From Aquimarina sp. RZ0 (GTDB taxonomy: Bacteria > Bacteroidota > Bacteroidia > Flavobacteriales > Flavobacteriaceae): a stretch of 64,000 nucleotides of DNA. The stretch is taken from positions 1-64,000 of the forward strand of contig NZ_VTZU01000012.1 of the NCBI RefSeq assembly GCF_008370685.1. The letters are read 5' to 3'. This document shows, piece by piece, positions 27,429-37,232 of the stretch. A program made the position numbers and the translations under genes. How positions within the stretch are numbered: position 1 is the first letter of the stretch; each line of letters starts with the position of its first letter. Under the pieces are notes generated by a model. The model searched no databases, was not told the origin of the DNA, and saw only the letters and a program-made list of their open reading frames with translations.

Positions 27429-27623
27429 AATATATGAAATCTTTGATAACATGAAAGAGTTTCAGTAGGGAGAATTTCAAAAAAAATACATAAAACTATC
27501 CAATGTATGGATGATTGATTTTACAAGGGTAGTAATGCGACGGTTATTTTATATAAAAAAAATGCATTCACTTTGCCTTAAAACTCATATGAACTATTGT
27601 TTAATATCAAAAAAATAACAACT

Positions 27624-27650
27624 AAAAAAAGCGGATCTTACTGATCCGCT
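27624..27650 (-). terminator. orphan intrinsic terminator
   Basis: Stem GCGGATC / GATCCGC (extended by A-T), loop of 5 nt, and seven A on the left, that is a U-run for a minus-strand transcript. Confidence 0.75.
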
Positions 27651-27820
27651 AATTTACTACTTAATTACCCCATATCAAGTAGTTAGTTACAGTTATGAAA
27701 ACTAACTGGTGTAAAAGTAATAGCTATGCCTTAATTCTTAAATAGGTATAAACCCCTGTTTTTTGTTTTTGGCGATATTGTACGATAATTGGTTTTGTTC
27801 ACTAGTGTGCCTATTCAAAG
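27624..27820 (-). ncRNA. candidate small RNA ending in an orphan terminator
   Basis: The minus strand has a strong terminator (27624-27650) with no open reading frame upstream of it for 300 bp. A promoter-like TATTCTTTG on the same strand lies near 27820. Between them is an internal stem ACTACTT / AAGTAGT. A transcript of about 190 nt, divergent from rpmB, is possible. No known RNA family is recognised. Confidence 0.35.
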
Positions 27821-27933
27821 AATATAACAAAGTGTGTATTAAGTTTTGTGGAGTATTAAATAATAGCTTTTGTAAAATATAAAAAACATAAAAAAACATA
27901 TAAATATTACTTGGTAGTTAGGTAAAAAAATCG

Positions 27934-27941
27934 TTAATTTG
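27934..27941 (+). promoter_or_regulatory. rpmB promoter -7 element
   Basis: TTAATTTG, close to TAnnTTTG, with TTGG 19 bp upstream as a -33 candidate, 38 bp before the rpmB start. Confidence 0.5.
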
Positions 27942-27979
27942 CACCCTGTTTTGAAATAATACCAAAATTTAGAAAAGAG

Positions 27980-28219
27980 ATGTCAAGAGTTTGTGAGCTT
28001 ACAGGTAAAAAAGCAATGGTAGGGAATAATGTTTCTCACGCGATGAATAAAACAAAACGTAAATTCAATGCGAATTTAATTAAAAAACGTTTTTATATTC
28101 CGGAAGAAGATCGTTGGGTAACACTAAAGGTTTCTACTTCTGCTTTAAAAAATATAAATAAGAATGGTATTGCTGCTGTTTTAAAAGAAGCAAGAGCTAA
28201 AGGTTTCTTAACTAAATAA
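27980..28219 (+). CDS. rpmB: 50S ribosomal protein L28
   Basis: 79 residues: MSRVCELTGKKAMVGNNVSH is diagnostic, then KTKRKFNANL and the C-terminal KARAKGFLTK. A component of the large ribosomal subunit. It is first in the rpmB-rpmG-DUF4295 operon and lacks a cysteine-pair zinc motif. Confidence 0.98.
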   Translation: MSRVCELTGKKAMVGNNVSHAMNKTKRKFNANLIKKRFYIPEEDRWVTLKVSTSALKNINKNGIAAVLKEARAKGFLTK

Positions 28220-28243
28220 ATAAGCTTTTAAAAAGATACTATA

Positions 28244-28426
28244 ATGGCAAAAAAAGGTAATAGAGTTCAAGTAATATTAGAATGTACTGAGCATAAAGCT
28301 TCCGGTAAACCAGGTACTTCTAGATATATTACAACTAAGAATAAAAAGAATACTCCTGATAGAATGGAAATAAAGAAATTTAATCCTATTCTTAAGAAAA
28401 TGACCGTTCACAAAGAAATAAAATAA
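28244..28426 (+). CDS. rpmG: 50S ribosomal protein L33
   Basis: 60 residues: [20 protein letters not shown], then [14 protein letters not shown] and [16 protein letters not shown]. It is the L33 form lacking the four-Cys zinc site, with a single Cys. It lies 24 bp after rpmB and 7 bp before the next gene. Confidence 0.98.
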   Translation: MAKKGNRVQVILECTEHKASGKPGTSRYITTKNKKNTPDRMEIKKFNPILKKMTVHKEIK

Positions 28427-28433
28427 GTAAACA

Positions 28434-28586
28434 ATGGCAAAGAAATCAGTAGCATCGTTACAGACAGGATCAAAGAGATTAACAAAAGCCATCAAAATGG
28501 TAAAATCTCCTAAGACAGGAGCGTATACTTTTGTAGAGTCAATTATGCAACCAGAGGCAGTAAATGACTTTTTTAAACAAAAGTAA
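28434..28586 (+). CDS. DUF4295 small basic protein
   Basis: 50 residues read directly: MAKKSVASLQTGSKRLTKAI, then KMVKSPKTGAYTFVESIMQP and EAVNDFFKQK. This is the DUF4295 family, found after rpmG throughout Bacteroidota and probably ribosome-associated. A strong terminator follows. Confidence 0.93.
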   Translation: MAKKSVASLQTGSKRLTKAIKMVKSPKTGAYTFVESIMQPEAVNDFFKQK

Positions 28587-28618
28587 TTCGTAAAAAAGAA
28601 TATTATTTTTTAAAAAGA

Positions 28619-28652
28619 AGCCATTTCAATTTTATTGGAATGGCTCTTTCTT
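28619..28652 (+). terminator. terminator of the rpmB operon
   Basis: An 11-bp stem AGCCATTTCAA / TTGGAATGGCT (one G-U pair) with a 5-nt loop, then CTTTCTTTTT. Confidence 0.85.
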
Positions 28653-28716
28653 TTTATATTTATATGATTTTATGGAATTTTCCACATATTAATTTTTAGT
28701 ATACTGAATTCAATAC

Positions 28717-29670
28717 ATGGGCTTATTTAAAAAAATATTCTCTTCAGAGAAAAAAGAAACATTAGATAAAGGGTTAGAAAAATCTAAAACTAGTTTTTTT
28801 TCTAAATTAAGTAAAGCGGTTGCTGGTAAATCTAAGGTAGATGATGATGTTTTAGATAATCTGGAAGAGGTATTGGTGACGAGTGATGTTGGGGTGAAAA
28901 CCACAATTAAAATAATTGAAAGAATAGAAAATCGAGTGTCTAGAGATAAATATATGGGCACGGATGAATTAAATCGGATCTTAAGAGAGGAAATCGCCGG
29001 TCTGCTTTCTGAAACAAATTCAGGTGAAGCTACGGATTTTGATATTCCTACCAATAAAAAACCATATGTTTTAATGGTAGTAGGTGTAAACGGTGTTGGC
29101 AAAACTACAACTATAGGTAAATTAGCGTATCAGTTTAATAAGAAAGGACTAAAAGTAGTATTAGGTGCTGCTGATACATTCAGAGCAGCTGCAATTGATC
29201 AATTACAGGTTTGGGCTGATCGTGTAGATGTACCTATTGTTAAGCAAGAAATGGGTAGTGACCCAGCTTCAGTTGCTTTTGATTCGTTGCAATCCGGAGT
29301 GAATCAGGATGCAGATGTTATTATCATAGATACGGCAGGAAGGTTGCATAATAAAGTGAACTTAATGAATGAGTTAACCAAAGTGAAGAGGGTTATGCAA
29401 AAAGTAGTTGGAGATGCGCCACACGATGTTCTATTAGTGTTAGATGGTTCTACCGGTCAGAATGCCTTTGAACAGGCAAAACAATTTACTGCAGCGACAG
29501 AAGTAACTTCATTAGCAGTTACAAAATTAGATGGTACTGCCAAAGGTGGTGTGGTGATAGGAATAAGCGACCAATTTCAGATACCAGTAAAGTATATAGG
29601 AATAGGAGAAGGGATAGAAGATCTTCAGGTATTTAATAAATATGAGTTTGTAGATTCTTTTTTTAAGTAG
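28717..29670 (+). CDS. ftsY: signal recognition particle receptor FtsY
   Basis: 317 residues. A short N-terminal helical region lacks the long acidic A domain of E. coli. The NG domain contains the P-loop GVNGVGKTTT (123-132), DTFRAAA, DTAGR and TKLDGTAKGG. It is the GTPase that docks SRP-ribosome complexes at the membrane. It lies in the standard flavobacterial order after DUF4295; rimO, normally next, is here displaced by 3.6 kb (amidase and hydrolase genes in between). Confidence 0.97.
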   Translation: MGLFKKIFSSEKKETLDKGLEKSKTSFFSKLSKAVAGKSKVDDDVLDNLEEVLVTSDVGVKTTIKIIERIENRVSRDKYMGTDELNRILREEIAGLLSETNSGEATDFDIPTNKKPYVLMVVGVNGVGKTTTIGKLAYQFNKKGLKVVLGAADTFRAAAIDQLQVWADRVDVPIVKQEMGSDPASVAFDSLQSGVNQDADVIIIDTAGRLHNKVNLMNELTKVKRVMQKVVGDAPHDVLLVLDGSTGQNAFEQAKQFTAATEVTSLAVTKLDGTAKGGVVIGISDQFQIPVKYIGIGEGIEDLQVFNKYEFVDSFFK

Positions 29671-30128
29671 AGAGATCCCAATGTATTAAATTGGTCTATT
29701 TTTTGCCGAAATTCCCTTGTTGTATGTATGGTTGTAGCTGGGTGTACTATGCGCGCCATTGTTGTACTTTTATTTTTTGGTAGTAATTCATTTTTAAATT
29801 GATTATATAATAATAGACAGTGTATGTCTCTCTTCTTTTCATTATGCCTTATTTTAAGTCAGGTGACTTACTTTGAAATCGATGTTGCTATAAATAAAAG
29901 TAAACTTTCTAACATTTTTCGAGAGTTGACAGTTTTTTAATTCATCGTTACTTCCTTTTATAGTGTTTAAGTACAAGTACACACTATTTTTAGTTTTAAT
30001 GGGTAATTTTTAGATCGGATGATACACGTATATTTTGTTACAAAATAGTTAAAAAGTTGTCTTGTGATTATGATGGCGGCTTTTTTTTATACTTTCATTT
30101 CATAAAATACCCTTGTAACCATTGTTCT
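29671..30128. other. gene-free stretch after ftsY
   Basis: 458 bp. The first bases hold a weak hairpin (CCAAT / ATTGG at about 29698-29713, then a T-run) that may terminate ftsY. I see nothing else supportable. Confidence 0.4.
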
Positions 30129-31796
30129 ATGAGAAAATTACTATTTTTTTTCACTCTACTTTTAGTGTTTATTTCCTGTAAAAAGGAAAAAGAAGAACTA
30201 CAAAAAAAATCACAACCAGGCGTAGTTTGGCAACCTTATGATGAAACTGCAGACCTGACATCTACAAAAGAGTTAGTGCAGGAAAGAATGCATTTGAAAC
30301 TAATCAATTCTAAGGTTTTAGATAAGAACGATATCTGGCAACCTCTAGAATCGGAATTAGAGTATTTCTCTGAAGAAGATTATAACAGGTTAAAGGTGTT
30401 TATTATTGAGAAAAATATACCATCTATTCAGCAGAGCATAAAAGATGGTAAGCTCACATATGAAGAGTTGACCAAATTTTATATCTACAGGATCAGAAAA
30501 TATGAAAGTGATAATACTCTATCCTTAAATTCTGTAATATCCTTAAATCCAAAAGTTGTAGTACAAGCAAGAGAGCTGGATAAGATGGATAAAAAAACTA
30601 TTGATATACATACTGTTTTCGGGATGCCTATTTTACTTAAAGATAATATAGGTTTTGCAGATATGGCTACTACTGCTGGTGCTATTGCATTACAAAACAA
30701 TAAAACAGCTAATGCTTTTATTACCAAAAAGCTTCTGGAAAAGAATGTCTTGGTTTTAGGAAAAGCAAATCTTAGTGAGTGGGCGTATTTTCTTTGCACT
30801 GGTTGTCCGGTTGGTTATAGTGCAATCGGAGGACAGACCCTTAATCCATATGGCAGAATGGTTTTTGAGACTGGTGGCTCTAGCTCAGGAAGTGGTGTTG
30901 CAGTTGCGGCTAATTTTTGTGTAGCAGCGGTTGGAACAGAAACTAGTGGATCTATTTTGTCTCCATCAAGTCAAAACTCTGTTGTTGGATTAAAGCCTAC
31001 AATTGGTTTAGTAAGCAGATCAGGGATTGTGCCCATTTCCAGTACTTTGGATACACCAGGACCTATGACCAGAAGTGTTATTGATACAGCAATTCTGTTG
31101 AATGCGATGACAGGTAAGGATCTTCAGGATTCTGCTTCTGTTTTAACAAATGTCGATTTTATGTCTCCTATCAAAGATGTAAGTTTAGAGAAGAAACGTT
31201 TTGGTGTGATTAAAGCATTTTTGGAAGATTCTGTTTATATGAATGCTATTAATAAAATCAGGTTAGCAGGAGGAGAAATTATAGAGATTGAGCCTGAACA
31301 AACTCCGCTGCCCGATTTTTTAAGTATTTTGAATGTCGATATGAAAAATGATCTTCCTCAATATGTGAATTCCTATGCAAGTGCTGCCGTTCGTATTAAA
31401 ACTATTGAAGACGTTATTGCTTTTAATTTACAAGATTCCGTAATCAGAATTCCGTACGGTCAAGGAATATTTGAGGGTATTGTTAAAGATAGCACAACAG
31501 TAGGTGGTTTAGAAAAAATCAAAGAGAATCTAAAGAATGTCGCCAGAAATTATTTTAATACTCATATTGATGCGCATAATCTGGATGCAGTTTTATCTAT
31601 CAATAATTATCATGCAGGCTATGCTGCTGTAGCAAAGTATCCTGCATTAACGGTACCGATGGGCTATGATACGAATGGAGAACCCAAAGGGCTTACTTTT
31701 ATAGCAAAACCTTTTTTAGAAGATAAATTATTACAACTGGGACTCGGGTATGAGTTAGTGTCTCAAGAGCGTAAAATGCCTGTTAAGTATGATTAA
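30129..31796 (+). CDS. amidase-signature enzyme, lipoprotein
   Basis: About 555 residues from [17 protein letters not shown], a lipoprotein signal (Cys 17); a reading frame open further upstream has no such start. The amidase-signature catalytic triad is visible: Lys in [11 protein letters not shown], and the Ser pair in the Gly/Ser-rich [13 protein letters not shown] and TETSGSI. It hydrolyses C-N amide bonds; its location outside the cytoplasm suggests a scavenging or peptide-amidase role rather than tRNA transamidation. The gene ends in a TTAA tandem repeat shared with the convergent neighbour. Confidence 0.9.
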   Translation: MRKLLFFFTLLLVFISCKKEKEELQKKSQPGVVWQPYDETADLTSTKELVQERMHLKLINSKVLDKNDIWQPLESELEYFSEEDYNRLKVFIIEKNIPSIQQSIKDGKLTYEELTKFYIYRIRKYESDNTLSLNSVISLNPKVVVQARELDKMDKKTIDIHTVFGMPILLKDNIGFADMATTAGAIALQNNKTANAFITKKLLEKNVLVLGKANLSEWAYFLCTGCPVGYSAIGGQTLNPYGRMVFETGGSSSGSGVAVAANFCVAAVGTETSGSILSPSSQNSVVGLKPTIGLVSRSGIVPISSTLDTPGPMTRSVIDTAILLNAMTGKDLQDSASVLTNVDFMSPIKDVSLEKKRFGVIKAFLEDSVYMNAINKIRLAGGEIIEIEPEQTPLPDFLSILNVDMKNDLPQYVNSYASAAVRIKTIEDVIAFNLQDSVIRIPYGQGIFEGIVKDSTTVGGLEKIKENLKNVARNYFNTHIDAHNLDAVLSINNYHAGYAAVAKYPALTVPMGYDTNGEPKGLTFIAKPFLEDKLLQLGLGYELVSQERKMPVKYD

Positions 31797-31816
31797 TTAA
31801 TTAATTAATTAATTAA
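31793..31816. repeat. tandem TTAA x6
   Basis: Six perfect TTAA units. The stop codons of both convergent genes (31794-31796 and 31805-31807) are formed by it. Confidence 0.95.
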
Positions 31817-32908
31817 TGCATTGATTTTAATCCATAAATCATTATCAAAACCCGAAGGACCCAGCAAAGTCTGACCGGTGTCATCTCCCATTCTCACAAT
31901 AACAAGGTCTTGACTGGGAATTATATAAAGTTTTTGATCATTTTTTCCTAAGCCAGCGAAAAGATCTTCTGGCGCATCAGGCATTAATTCTCCGGTAAAT
32001 TCATTTTCGAAAGCAGGTGTTCTAAAACTCGATTTGCCGTTTAACCACCATAAGTATCCATAGGATTTATTCAAGCTTTGAGATGTAGTGGTCATTTCGA
32101 TAAAGTAATTTTGATCAGATAGGATTTTTGTATTGCTCCAGATTCCTCTATTGAGGTTTAGAAGTCCAAAACGAGCCATGCTTCTAGCTGTACTATAATA
32201 TATAGTAGCATATCCGAGACTTATCCAGGTTCCATTCATACCAATTTTGTTTTTTAGTTTAGAATCAAAATAGCTGTTATAATCAGTATTTGTTGCTCTG
32301 CTTACAATAGTAGTTAGTAATGTGTATGCTGCATTGTGGTAGTACCAGAAGTTACCAGGTTCATTAAGATAGGTTAAGCAATCGAAATCAGTACAGTTTT
32401 GATTAGAAACATTGTAGTCTAGACCTGTAGTCATCGTTAAATGATCTCTTACAGTAATAGTTTGTTCCTGATCAGTAGTGATGTTGGCCCATTGTGCTCC
32501 CAGGTATGTTGAAGAGGATGCGTTAATATCCAGTAAGCCTTCCTGTTGTGCCAGTCCTATAGTGAATGCTGTCAGTGTTTTACCAGCAGAGTACCACGGA
32601 TTATTATCAGATGGCAAAGCTCCATTAAAATATTTTTCAACTATAATTCTGCCATTTTTTAGTATAATAAAAGCCTTAGTGTTTTTTTCTTTCAGAAAAC
32701 TATAAAGAGGTTCTTCTGCGCTTTTGTTCCAGCCTATATCTGTGATTGATGCTGTTTCCCATTCATCAGTATTAATAGGGGGAAAATATAGTTCGTTTAG
32801 ATCCGAATTAAGTTCTTCGGTAGCACGTTGATCGATATCAATATCATCAGAGCAAGAAAATGATAAACTTAATAAGGGTAATAAGAATGTAGTTCGTATA
32901 TTTTTCAT
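31805..32908 (-). CDS. serine hydrolase of the beta-lactamase/class C fold, lipoprotein
   Basis: 367 residues from MKNIRTTFLLPLLSLSFSC, a lipoprotein signal; 11 upstream in-frame residues are rejected. SxxK is in YSAGKTLTAF, and the second motif is Y-x-N in YYHNAAYTLL. The C-terminal KTG/HxG equivalent is not obvious. Such proteins are penicillin-binding-like peptidases or esterases acting outside the cytoplasm; true beta-lactamase activity is unlikely to be its main role. It is convergent with the amidase gene. Confidence 0.88.
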   Translation of the reverse strand: MKNIRTTFLLPLLSLSFSCSDDIDIDQRATEELNSDLNELYFPPINTDEWETASITDIGWNKSAEEPLYSFLKEKNTKAFIILKNGRIIVEKYFNGALPSDNNPWYSAGKTLTAFTIGLAQQEGLLDINASSSTYLGAQWANITTDQEQTITVRDHLTMTTGLDYNVSNQNCTDFDCLTYLNEPGNFWYYHNAAYTLLTTIVSRATNTDYNSYFDSKLKNKIGMNGTWISLGYATIYYSTARSMARFGLLNLNRGIWSNTKILSDQNYFIEMTTTSQSLNKSYGYLWWLNGKSSFRTPAFENEFTGELMPDAPEDLFAGLGKNDQKLYIIPSQDLVIVRMGDDTGQTLLGPSGFDNDLWIKINALIN

Positions 32909-33022
32909 AGTTTGGGGAGTATAAGTATTTTGACTATACAATATACAAAAGGTTTAAAACATACATTTTTTTATATAGTACTCAAGATGAGTTTATATAG
33001 CATTACATGATTATCCTCTGAA

Positions 33023-33125
33023 TTTACTCGATAATCAAGATTTAAATGCTTAGAGATGTGCTTCGAAATCGAAATGTTTTTTTTCCTAACAAATGTCTGG
33101 TATCCTTGCCTTGAGTTAGTTTACT
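33023..33125 (+). repeat. dispersed repeat family C, copy
   Basis: TTTACTCGATAATCAAGATT, AAATGCTTAGAG, TCGAAATCGAAATG, CTAACAAATG and the end TTAGTTTACT. It directly abuts a family D repeat. Confidence 0.7.
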
Positions 33126-33255
33126 GGAATGAAAAGTCCTTTTTCCCTTGGTTTCAGAGTAACAACAAACCATAGCCCTATTGTGCTTGGTTTTTCTTCT
33201 TCATTAAAATAAGAAAAATAATTTTCTTTTACGGGACATTCAAGCAACGCATGGT
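33126..33255 (+). repeat. dispersed repeat family D, copy 1
   Basis: Aligns with 48560-48690 over its length: GGAAT-AAAAGTCCTTTT, GGTTTCAGA, AAACC, TATGCC/ATAGCCC-like core, ATTCTTC-and-AAAATAA, and a right part ATGGTAT. About two thirds of bases match by eye. With the family C copy it occupies most of the gap 32909-33322. Confidence 0.6.
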
Positions 33256-33294
33256 ATTATTGGTAATTATAGGTTAAACTTTAGTTATTCATTG

Positions 33295-33302
33295 TATCTT
33301 TG
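33295..33302 (+). promoter_or_regulatory. rimO promoter -7 element
   Basis: TATCTTTG, a perfect TAnnTTTG, 20 bp before the rimO ATG. Confidence 0.6.
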
Positions 33303-33322
33303 CAAACCTTTATCCAAAAGCT

Positions 33323-34624
33323 ATGAGAACAAAGACTTTAAAAAATAATAAGATCAATGTTGTTACATTAGGTTGTAGTAAGAATGTATATGATAGTGAA
33401 GTTCTTATGGGGCAATTAAAAGCGAACAATAAAGAAGTAGTTCACGAAGAAGAAGGAAATGTTGTCGTTATTAATACTTGTGGTTTTATTGCGAATGCAA
33501 AAGAAGAATCTATTAATACGATTTTAGAGTATGTCCAGAAAAAAGAAGAAGGTGTTGTGGATAAGGTATTTGTTACGGGTTGTCTATCCGAAAGGTATAA
33601 ACCTGATTTGCAAAAAGAGATTCCGGATGTAGATCAATATTTTGGAACTACCGAGCTTCCGGGGTTATTAAAAGCATTGGGAGCTGATTATAAGCACGAG
33701 CTTATAGGGGAAAGATTAACGACGACTCCAAAAAATTATGCATATCTTAAGATCGCTGAAGGGTGTGATCGTCCATGTTCATTTTGTGCAATTCCTATTA
33801 TGAGAGGTAAGCATAAATCAACTCCTATAGAAGCATTGATTATTGAAGCAGAAAAGCTAGCGGCAGATGGAGTTAAAGAATTGGTGTTGATAGCTCAAGA
33901 TTTAACATATTATGGATTAGATCTTTATAAAGAAAGAAGGTTAGCAGATTTGCTTCGCGAATTGGTCAAGGTGGATGGGATAGAATGGATACGATTGCAT
34001 TATGCTTTTCCCACGGGTTTTCCAATGGAAGTATTAGAGGTAATGCGAAAAGAGTCTAAAATCTGTAATTATATAGATATACCTCTACAGCACATTGCAG
34101 ATCCAATTTTAAAATCGATGCGTCGTGGTACTACCAAAGCTAAAACTACTAAACTACTCAGAGAGTTTAGAGCTGCAGTACCAGAAATGGCAATTCGCAC
34201 AACATTGATCGTTGGTTATCCAGGAGAGACTCAAGAGGATTTTGAAACTTTGAGGGATTGGGTAAAAGAAATGCGTTTTGAGCGCCTTGGTTGTTTTACA
34301 TATTCTCACGAAGAAAATACACATGCTTACAATCTGGAAGATGACGTTCCTGAAGAAGTAAAAATGGAGCGTGCTAACGAAGTTATGGAGATACAATCAC
34401 AAATTTCATGGGAATTGAACCAACAAAAAATCGGACAAGAATTTAAGGTGGTTATTGATCGTAAAGAAGGAGCTTATTTTGTTGGTAGAACAGAGTTTGA
34501 TTCTCCTGATGTAGATAATGAGGTGCTGATCGATGCTTCTAAGTTTTATCTTAAAACTGGAGAGTTTGCGATGGTGAGAATATATGAAGCAGGAGATTTT
34601 GATTTATATGGAGAAGTTATTTGA
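33323..34624 (+). CDS. rimO: ribosomal protein S12 methylthiotransferase RimO
   Basis: 433 residues. A radical-SAM methylthiotransferase that adds a methylthio group to an Asp of ribosomal protein S12. The N-terminal UPF0004 domain has cluster cysteines C18, C53 and C87; the radical-SAM CxxxCxxC is C148-C152-C155 (CDRPCSFC); a TRAM domain ends the protein (KVVIDRKEGAYFVGRTEFDS). The start MRTKTLKNNKINVVTLGCSK matches flavobacterial homologues. It is monocistronic. Confidence 0.97.
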   Translation: MRTKTLKNNKINVVTLGCSKNVYDSEVLMGQLKANNKEVVHEEEGNVVVINTCGFIANAKEESINTILEYVQKKEEGVVDKVFVTGCLSERYKPDLQKEIPDVDQYFGTTELPGLLKALGADYKHELIGERLTTTPKNYAYLKIAEGCDRPCSFCAIPIMRGKHKSTPIEALIIEAEKLAADGVKELVLIAQDLTYYGLDLYKERRLADLLRELVKVDGIEWIRLHYAFPTGFPMEVLEVMRKESKICNYIDIPLQHIADPILKSMRRGTTKAKTTKLLREFRAAVPEMAIRTTLIVGYPGETQEDFETLRDWVKEMRFERLGCFTYSHEENTHAYNLEDDVPEEVKMERANEVMEIQSQISWELNQQKIGQEFKVVIDRKEGAYFVGRTEFDSPDVDNEVLIDASKFYLKTGEFAMVRIYEAGDFDLYGEVI

Positions 34625-34892
34625 TTATAGTTTCTTATCTATTACTTCTCGCTGTAAATCTTGATATATAAAATTCATCTTTATTTTTAACCTAAAATGA
34701 GATGAAATTTGCACAGATGAGATATTTTTTGATTGGCATAGTTCTGGCTACGCCTAAAAAAATAACGAAATATGAGTCAATCATATCCATTTTTTGGGAA
34801 ATAGAAAGAGTCAAGATGATTTCTATTAGTGAATAGATCGTTTTTTATCTGAAATTCTAATAATTAAAATATCATTGTTCTGGTGAACAACA

Positions 34893-34925
34893 AAAAAGAG
34901 AAGATTCATAGAACCCTCTCTTTTT
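34893..34925. terminator. bidirectional terminator
   Basis: A 9-bp stem AAAAAGAGA / TCTCTTTTT around a 15-nt loop that itself contains TTC-ATA-GAA. It lies between rimO and the convergent FN3 lipoprotein gene. The rest of the gap 34625-34980 shows nothing else. Confidence 0.65.
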
Positions 34926-34980
34926 AGATATTAACTTTCTAAATTTGGCTAATTTTATCCTTAAAATATTTTTTAGAAAA

Positions 34981-35424
34981 CTAGTTTCGTTGTAATGTTT
35001 TAATCTCTTTTACTACGCTCCAATCGCTATAAGTATTAAGACCGCATTTGGTTCTAACAGCTACTGTATAAACAGTGGATCTTTTTAAATTATTGATTGT
35101 GATAGCGCTCTGTTGAGCATTTAACGTATTTGTAGTTTGATTGTTTTCATCTAAAGCATTCGATTTTTCAGTGTATCTTACTTCCCAAGAATAATTAGTT
35201 GTTTGAGATATTTCAGAAGACCATGCAAAAATAACTGACTTATCAGTAATTTTGGAAACTGATAGTGCAAATGGAATAACGCAGTTATCAACCTCTTCTT
35301 CGGTTGGGTTATTAGTGTCGGTAACAGTGCCTCCACTAGTAAGATCATTTGTGTTAAATTCTTCTGTTTCACATGAAATTAGTAAAGAAACGATAATTAG
35401 TAGAAATGAGATTTTCTTGATCAT
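34981..35424 (-). CDS. lipoprotein with a fibronectin type III domain
   Basis: 147 residues from MIKKISFLLIIVSLLISC, a lipoprotein signal; 19 upstream in-frame residues have no support. After a Thr/Asn-rich linker (residues 20-50) comes one FN3 module: PFALSVSKITDKSVIFAWSS, SYSWEVRYTEK-like strand, NNLKRSTVYTVAVRTKC, YSDWSVVKEI. It would be an outer-membrane or surface lipoprotein offering a binding module. It stands alone. Confidence 0.8.
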   Translation of the reverse strand: MIKKISFLLIIVSLLISCETEEFNTNDLTSGGTVTDTNNPTEEEVDNCVIPFALSVSKITDKSVIFAWSSEISQTTNYSWEVRYTEKSNALDENNQTTNTLNAQQSAITINNLKRSTVYTVAVRTKCGLNTYSDWSVVKEIKTLQRN

Positions 35425-36110
35425 TGTAATATAGTTTAATTGTTTTAATTCTTGTTTTAAATCGCCGGCAAAAGTATTCAAAAAAATGAGACAAAGTCTT
35501 AAAGTTTTTATAAGAATTTATTGGGGAATTTATCTCTTTATAAAAAGATGGATGCGATATATTTAAGTATTAGGCCCAAATAGGTTAATATTTGATAACA
35601 AGATTGATGAAATGATCAGAAATGATGTGCTTTTTAATCCTTTTTGTTGAATATATAGCAAGTGTGTTTTTGTTAAAAAAAATAAAATAATTATTCATTT
35701 TGTAATGTTAAACCCTTTAAAATGCATTATTTTATTTTTAATTTAATAAAAACGATTATTTATTACGAATATGTTATTGTTGAGTGAGGTGTCTAGGAAA
35801 TGCTTTAGAGAATTGAGATCTATATTGATAAAACCATAACTTCGTTATAGGATTAGTGACTTTTTATTAGATGATTGTATATTTTGTAAAACTTTTTTCG
35901 TGTTATAAATCGCCTAAATAAAAAGAGAATTTTTTATCTAATAAGAAAAGAAAAGTGAGGTATTGCTAACATCAGTTTTATTTTATTTTGAGAGTTTGCT
36001 AAACCGTTTTTTGTTGGTAAAATTAAGATACAGGATTCTCAGGATGATTTAGAATAGAAATGATCGAATACTTTGTACCGTCAATTAAGGGTTTCATGTC
36101 TTCGAAGCAG

Positions 36111-36287
36111 TTTTTAAGCTGAGTTTCGATTATTATTGTAGGATATTAAAACCAATAACAGTAGTGCTTTGACAAAGGAAAAGTGTATTGAGAATAGTTC
36201 TTTAAGCCCAAAACGTTTGTTTTGGATACAAAATTCTTATCAGAATTTGACTAAAGCTGACGTGCACGGGATTAATCGAAATTCAGG
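36111..36287 (-). repeat. dispersed repeat family E, copy 2
   Basis: The reverse strand aligns with 17124-17290 (see that entry). It occupies the right part of the 915-bp gene-free stretch 35425-36339. The left part of that stretch is AT-rich without a recognisable feature. Confidence 0.7.
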
Positions 36288-36339
36288 TTTTTAGTATTTG
36301 TATTCAAAGGCTGCATGAAAATTATACCAAAAATGAGGA

Positions 36340-36786
36340 TTAAGGTCTTAATCCTTCGTATACAACGATGCTAACTGCATTCGCAAGATTAAGACTTCTG
36401 ATATGGTTATTAAACATTGGAATTTTATATGTTTTATCTGGATGAGCTTCCAGAATATTTGCAGATAGACCTGTAGATTCCTTCCCGAATATGAGAAACA
36501 TGTCGTCTTGATAATCAATTGACCAATGACTCGATGTTGCCTGACTAGAGAAGAATACCATTTTTTTACCTTCATGTTTCAAAAAGAATTCGTCAATATT
36601 TTCATAAATATGAAGAGAAATATGTTGCCAATAATCTAAGCCAGCTCTCTTTACTCGTTTATCATTTAATTCAAAACCAAATGGTTTAACCAAATGCAAA
36701 TTAGAACCTGATGCCAGACTTAATCGACCAATATTACCCGTGTTATTAGGAATTTCTGGTTCTACAAGAACAATGTTATATGCCAT
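36340..36786 (-). CDS. trmL: tRNA (cytidine(34)-2'-O)-methyltransferase TrmL
   Basis: 148 residues, a minimal SPOUT methyltransferase. The N-terminus (IVLVEPEIPNNTGNIGRLSL), DYWQH, FGKESTGLS and the knot-forming C-terminus (IRSLNLANAVSIVVYEG) are all TrmL signatures. It 2'-O-methylates the wobble position of certain leucine tRNAs. Full length, monocistronic. Confidence 0.95.
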   Translation of the reverse strand: MAYNIVLVEPEIPNNTGNIGRLSLASGSNLHLVKPFGFELNDKRVKRAGLDYWQHISLHIYENIDEFFLKHEGKKMVFFSSQATSSHWSIDYQDDMFLIFGKESTGLSANILEAHPDKTYKIPMFNNHIRSLNLANAVSIVVYEGLRP

Positions 36787-37232
36787 TAAATAGTATAATA
36801 TTTAAAGAAGTTAGGTCTTCCTATTTTTTAAACCTGAAAAATAGTGAATTAATTGAGAATAGTTTCTTTGGATTAAGTTACTTTTTATAGGAGATAGTTT
36901 TATTTGATTAGCTTATTAATAAAGTATTCATTGATTTGACAAAGTATAGTCCATAAATGTATTTATACATTCTTTACGGAACTTAAAACAGGTAATCCTA
37001 AAAACAATAAGTTTTGTCGTATTTTCCTTACGCTATTGAGTTGTTTCTAAAAATTGACGACAGATCTTTATCAAGAATCTAGAAATCAATCAGAGGTTCA
37101 GTTCGCTAAACAAGGTTATAGCATCGATAATTTTCTCAGGTTTCAGGCTAATCATATTTCTTTTTTTAAAGAGTATTATTTCTGCTTTAAAAATACTCGA
37201 ATAAAAAAGGTAAACTTGAGTAAATAATAGTA
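36787..37232. other. gene-free stretch between trmL and the cysteine hydrolase
   Basis: 446 bp. A small hairpin GAGTATT / AATACTC at about 37170-37197 precedes the 3' end of the minus-strand hydrolase gene. I see no gene. Confidence 0.35.

Noticed and set aside
31805..32908. Antibiotic-resistance beta-lactamase
   Set aside because: The fold signature is there, but the protein is a lipoprotein with an unusual third motif and fits the broad serine-hydrolase group better.
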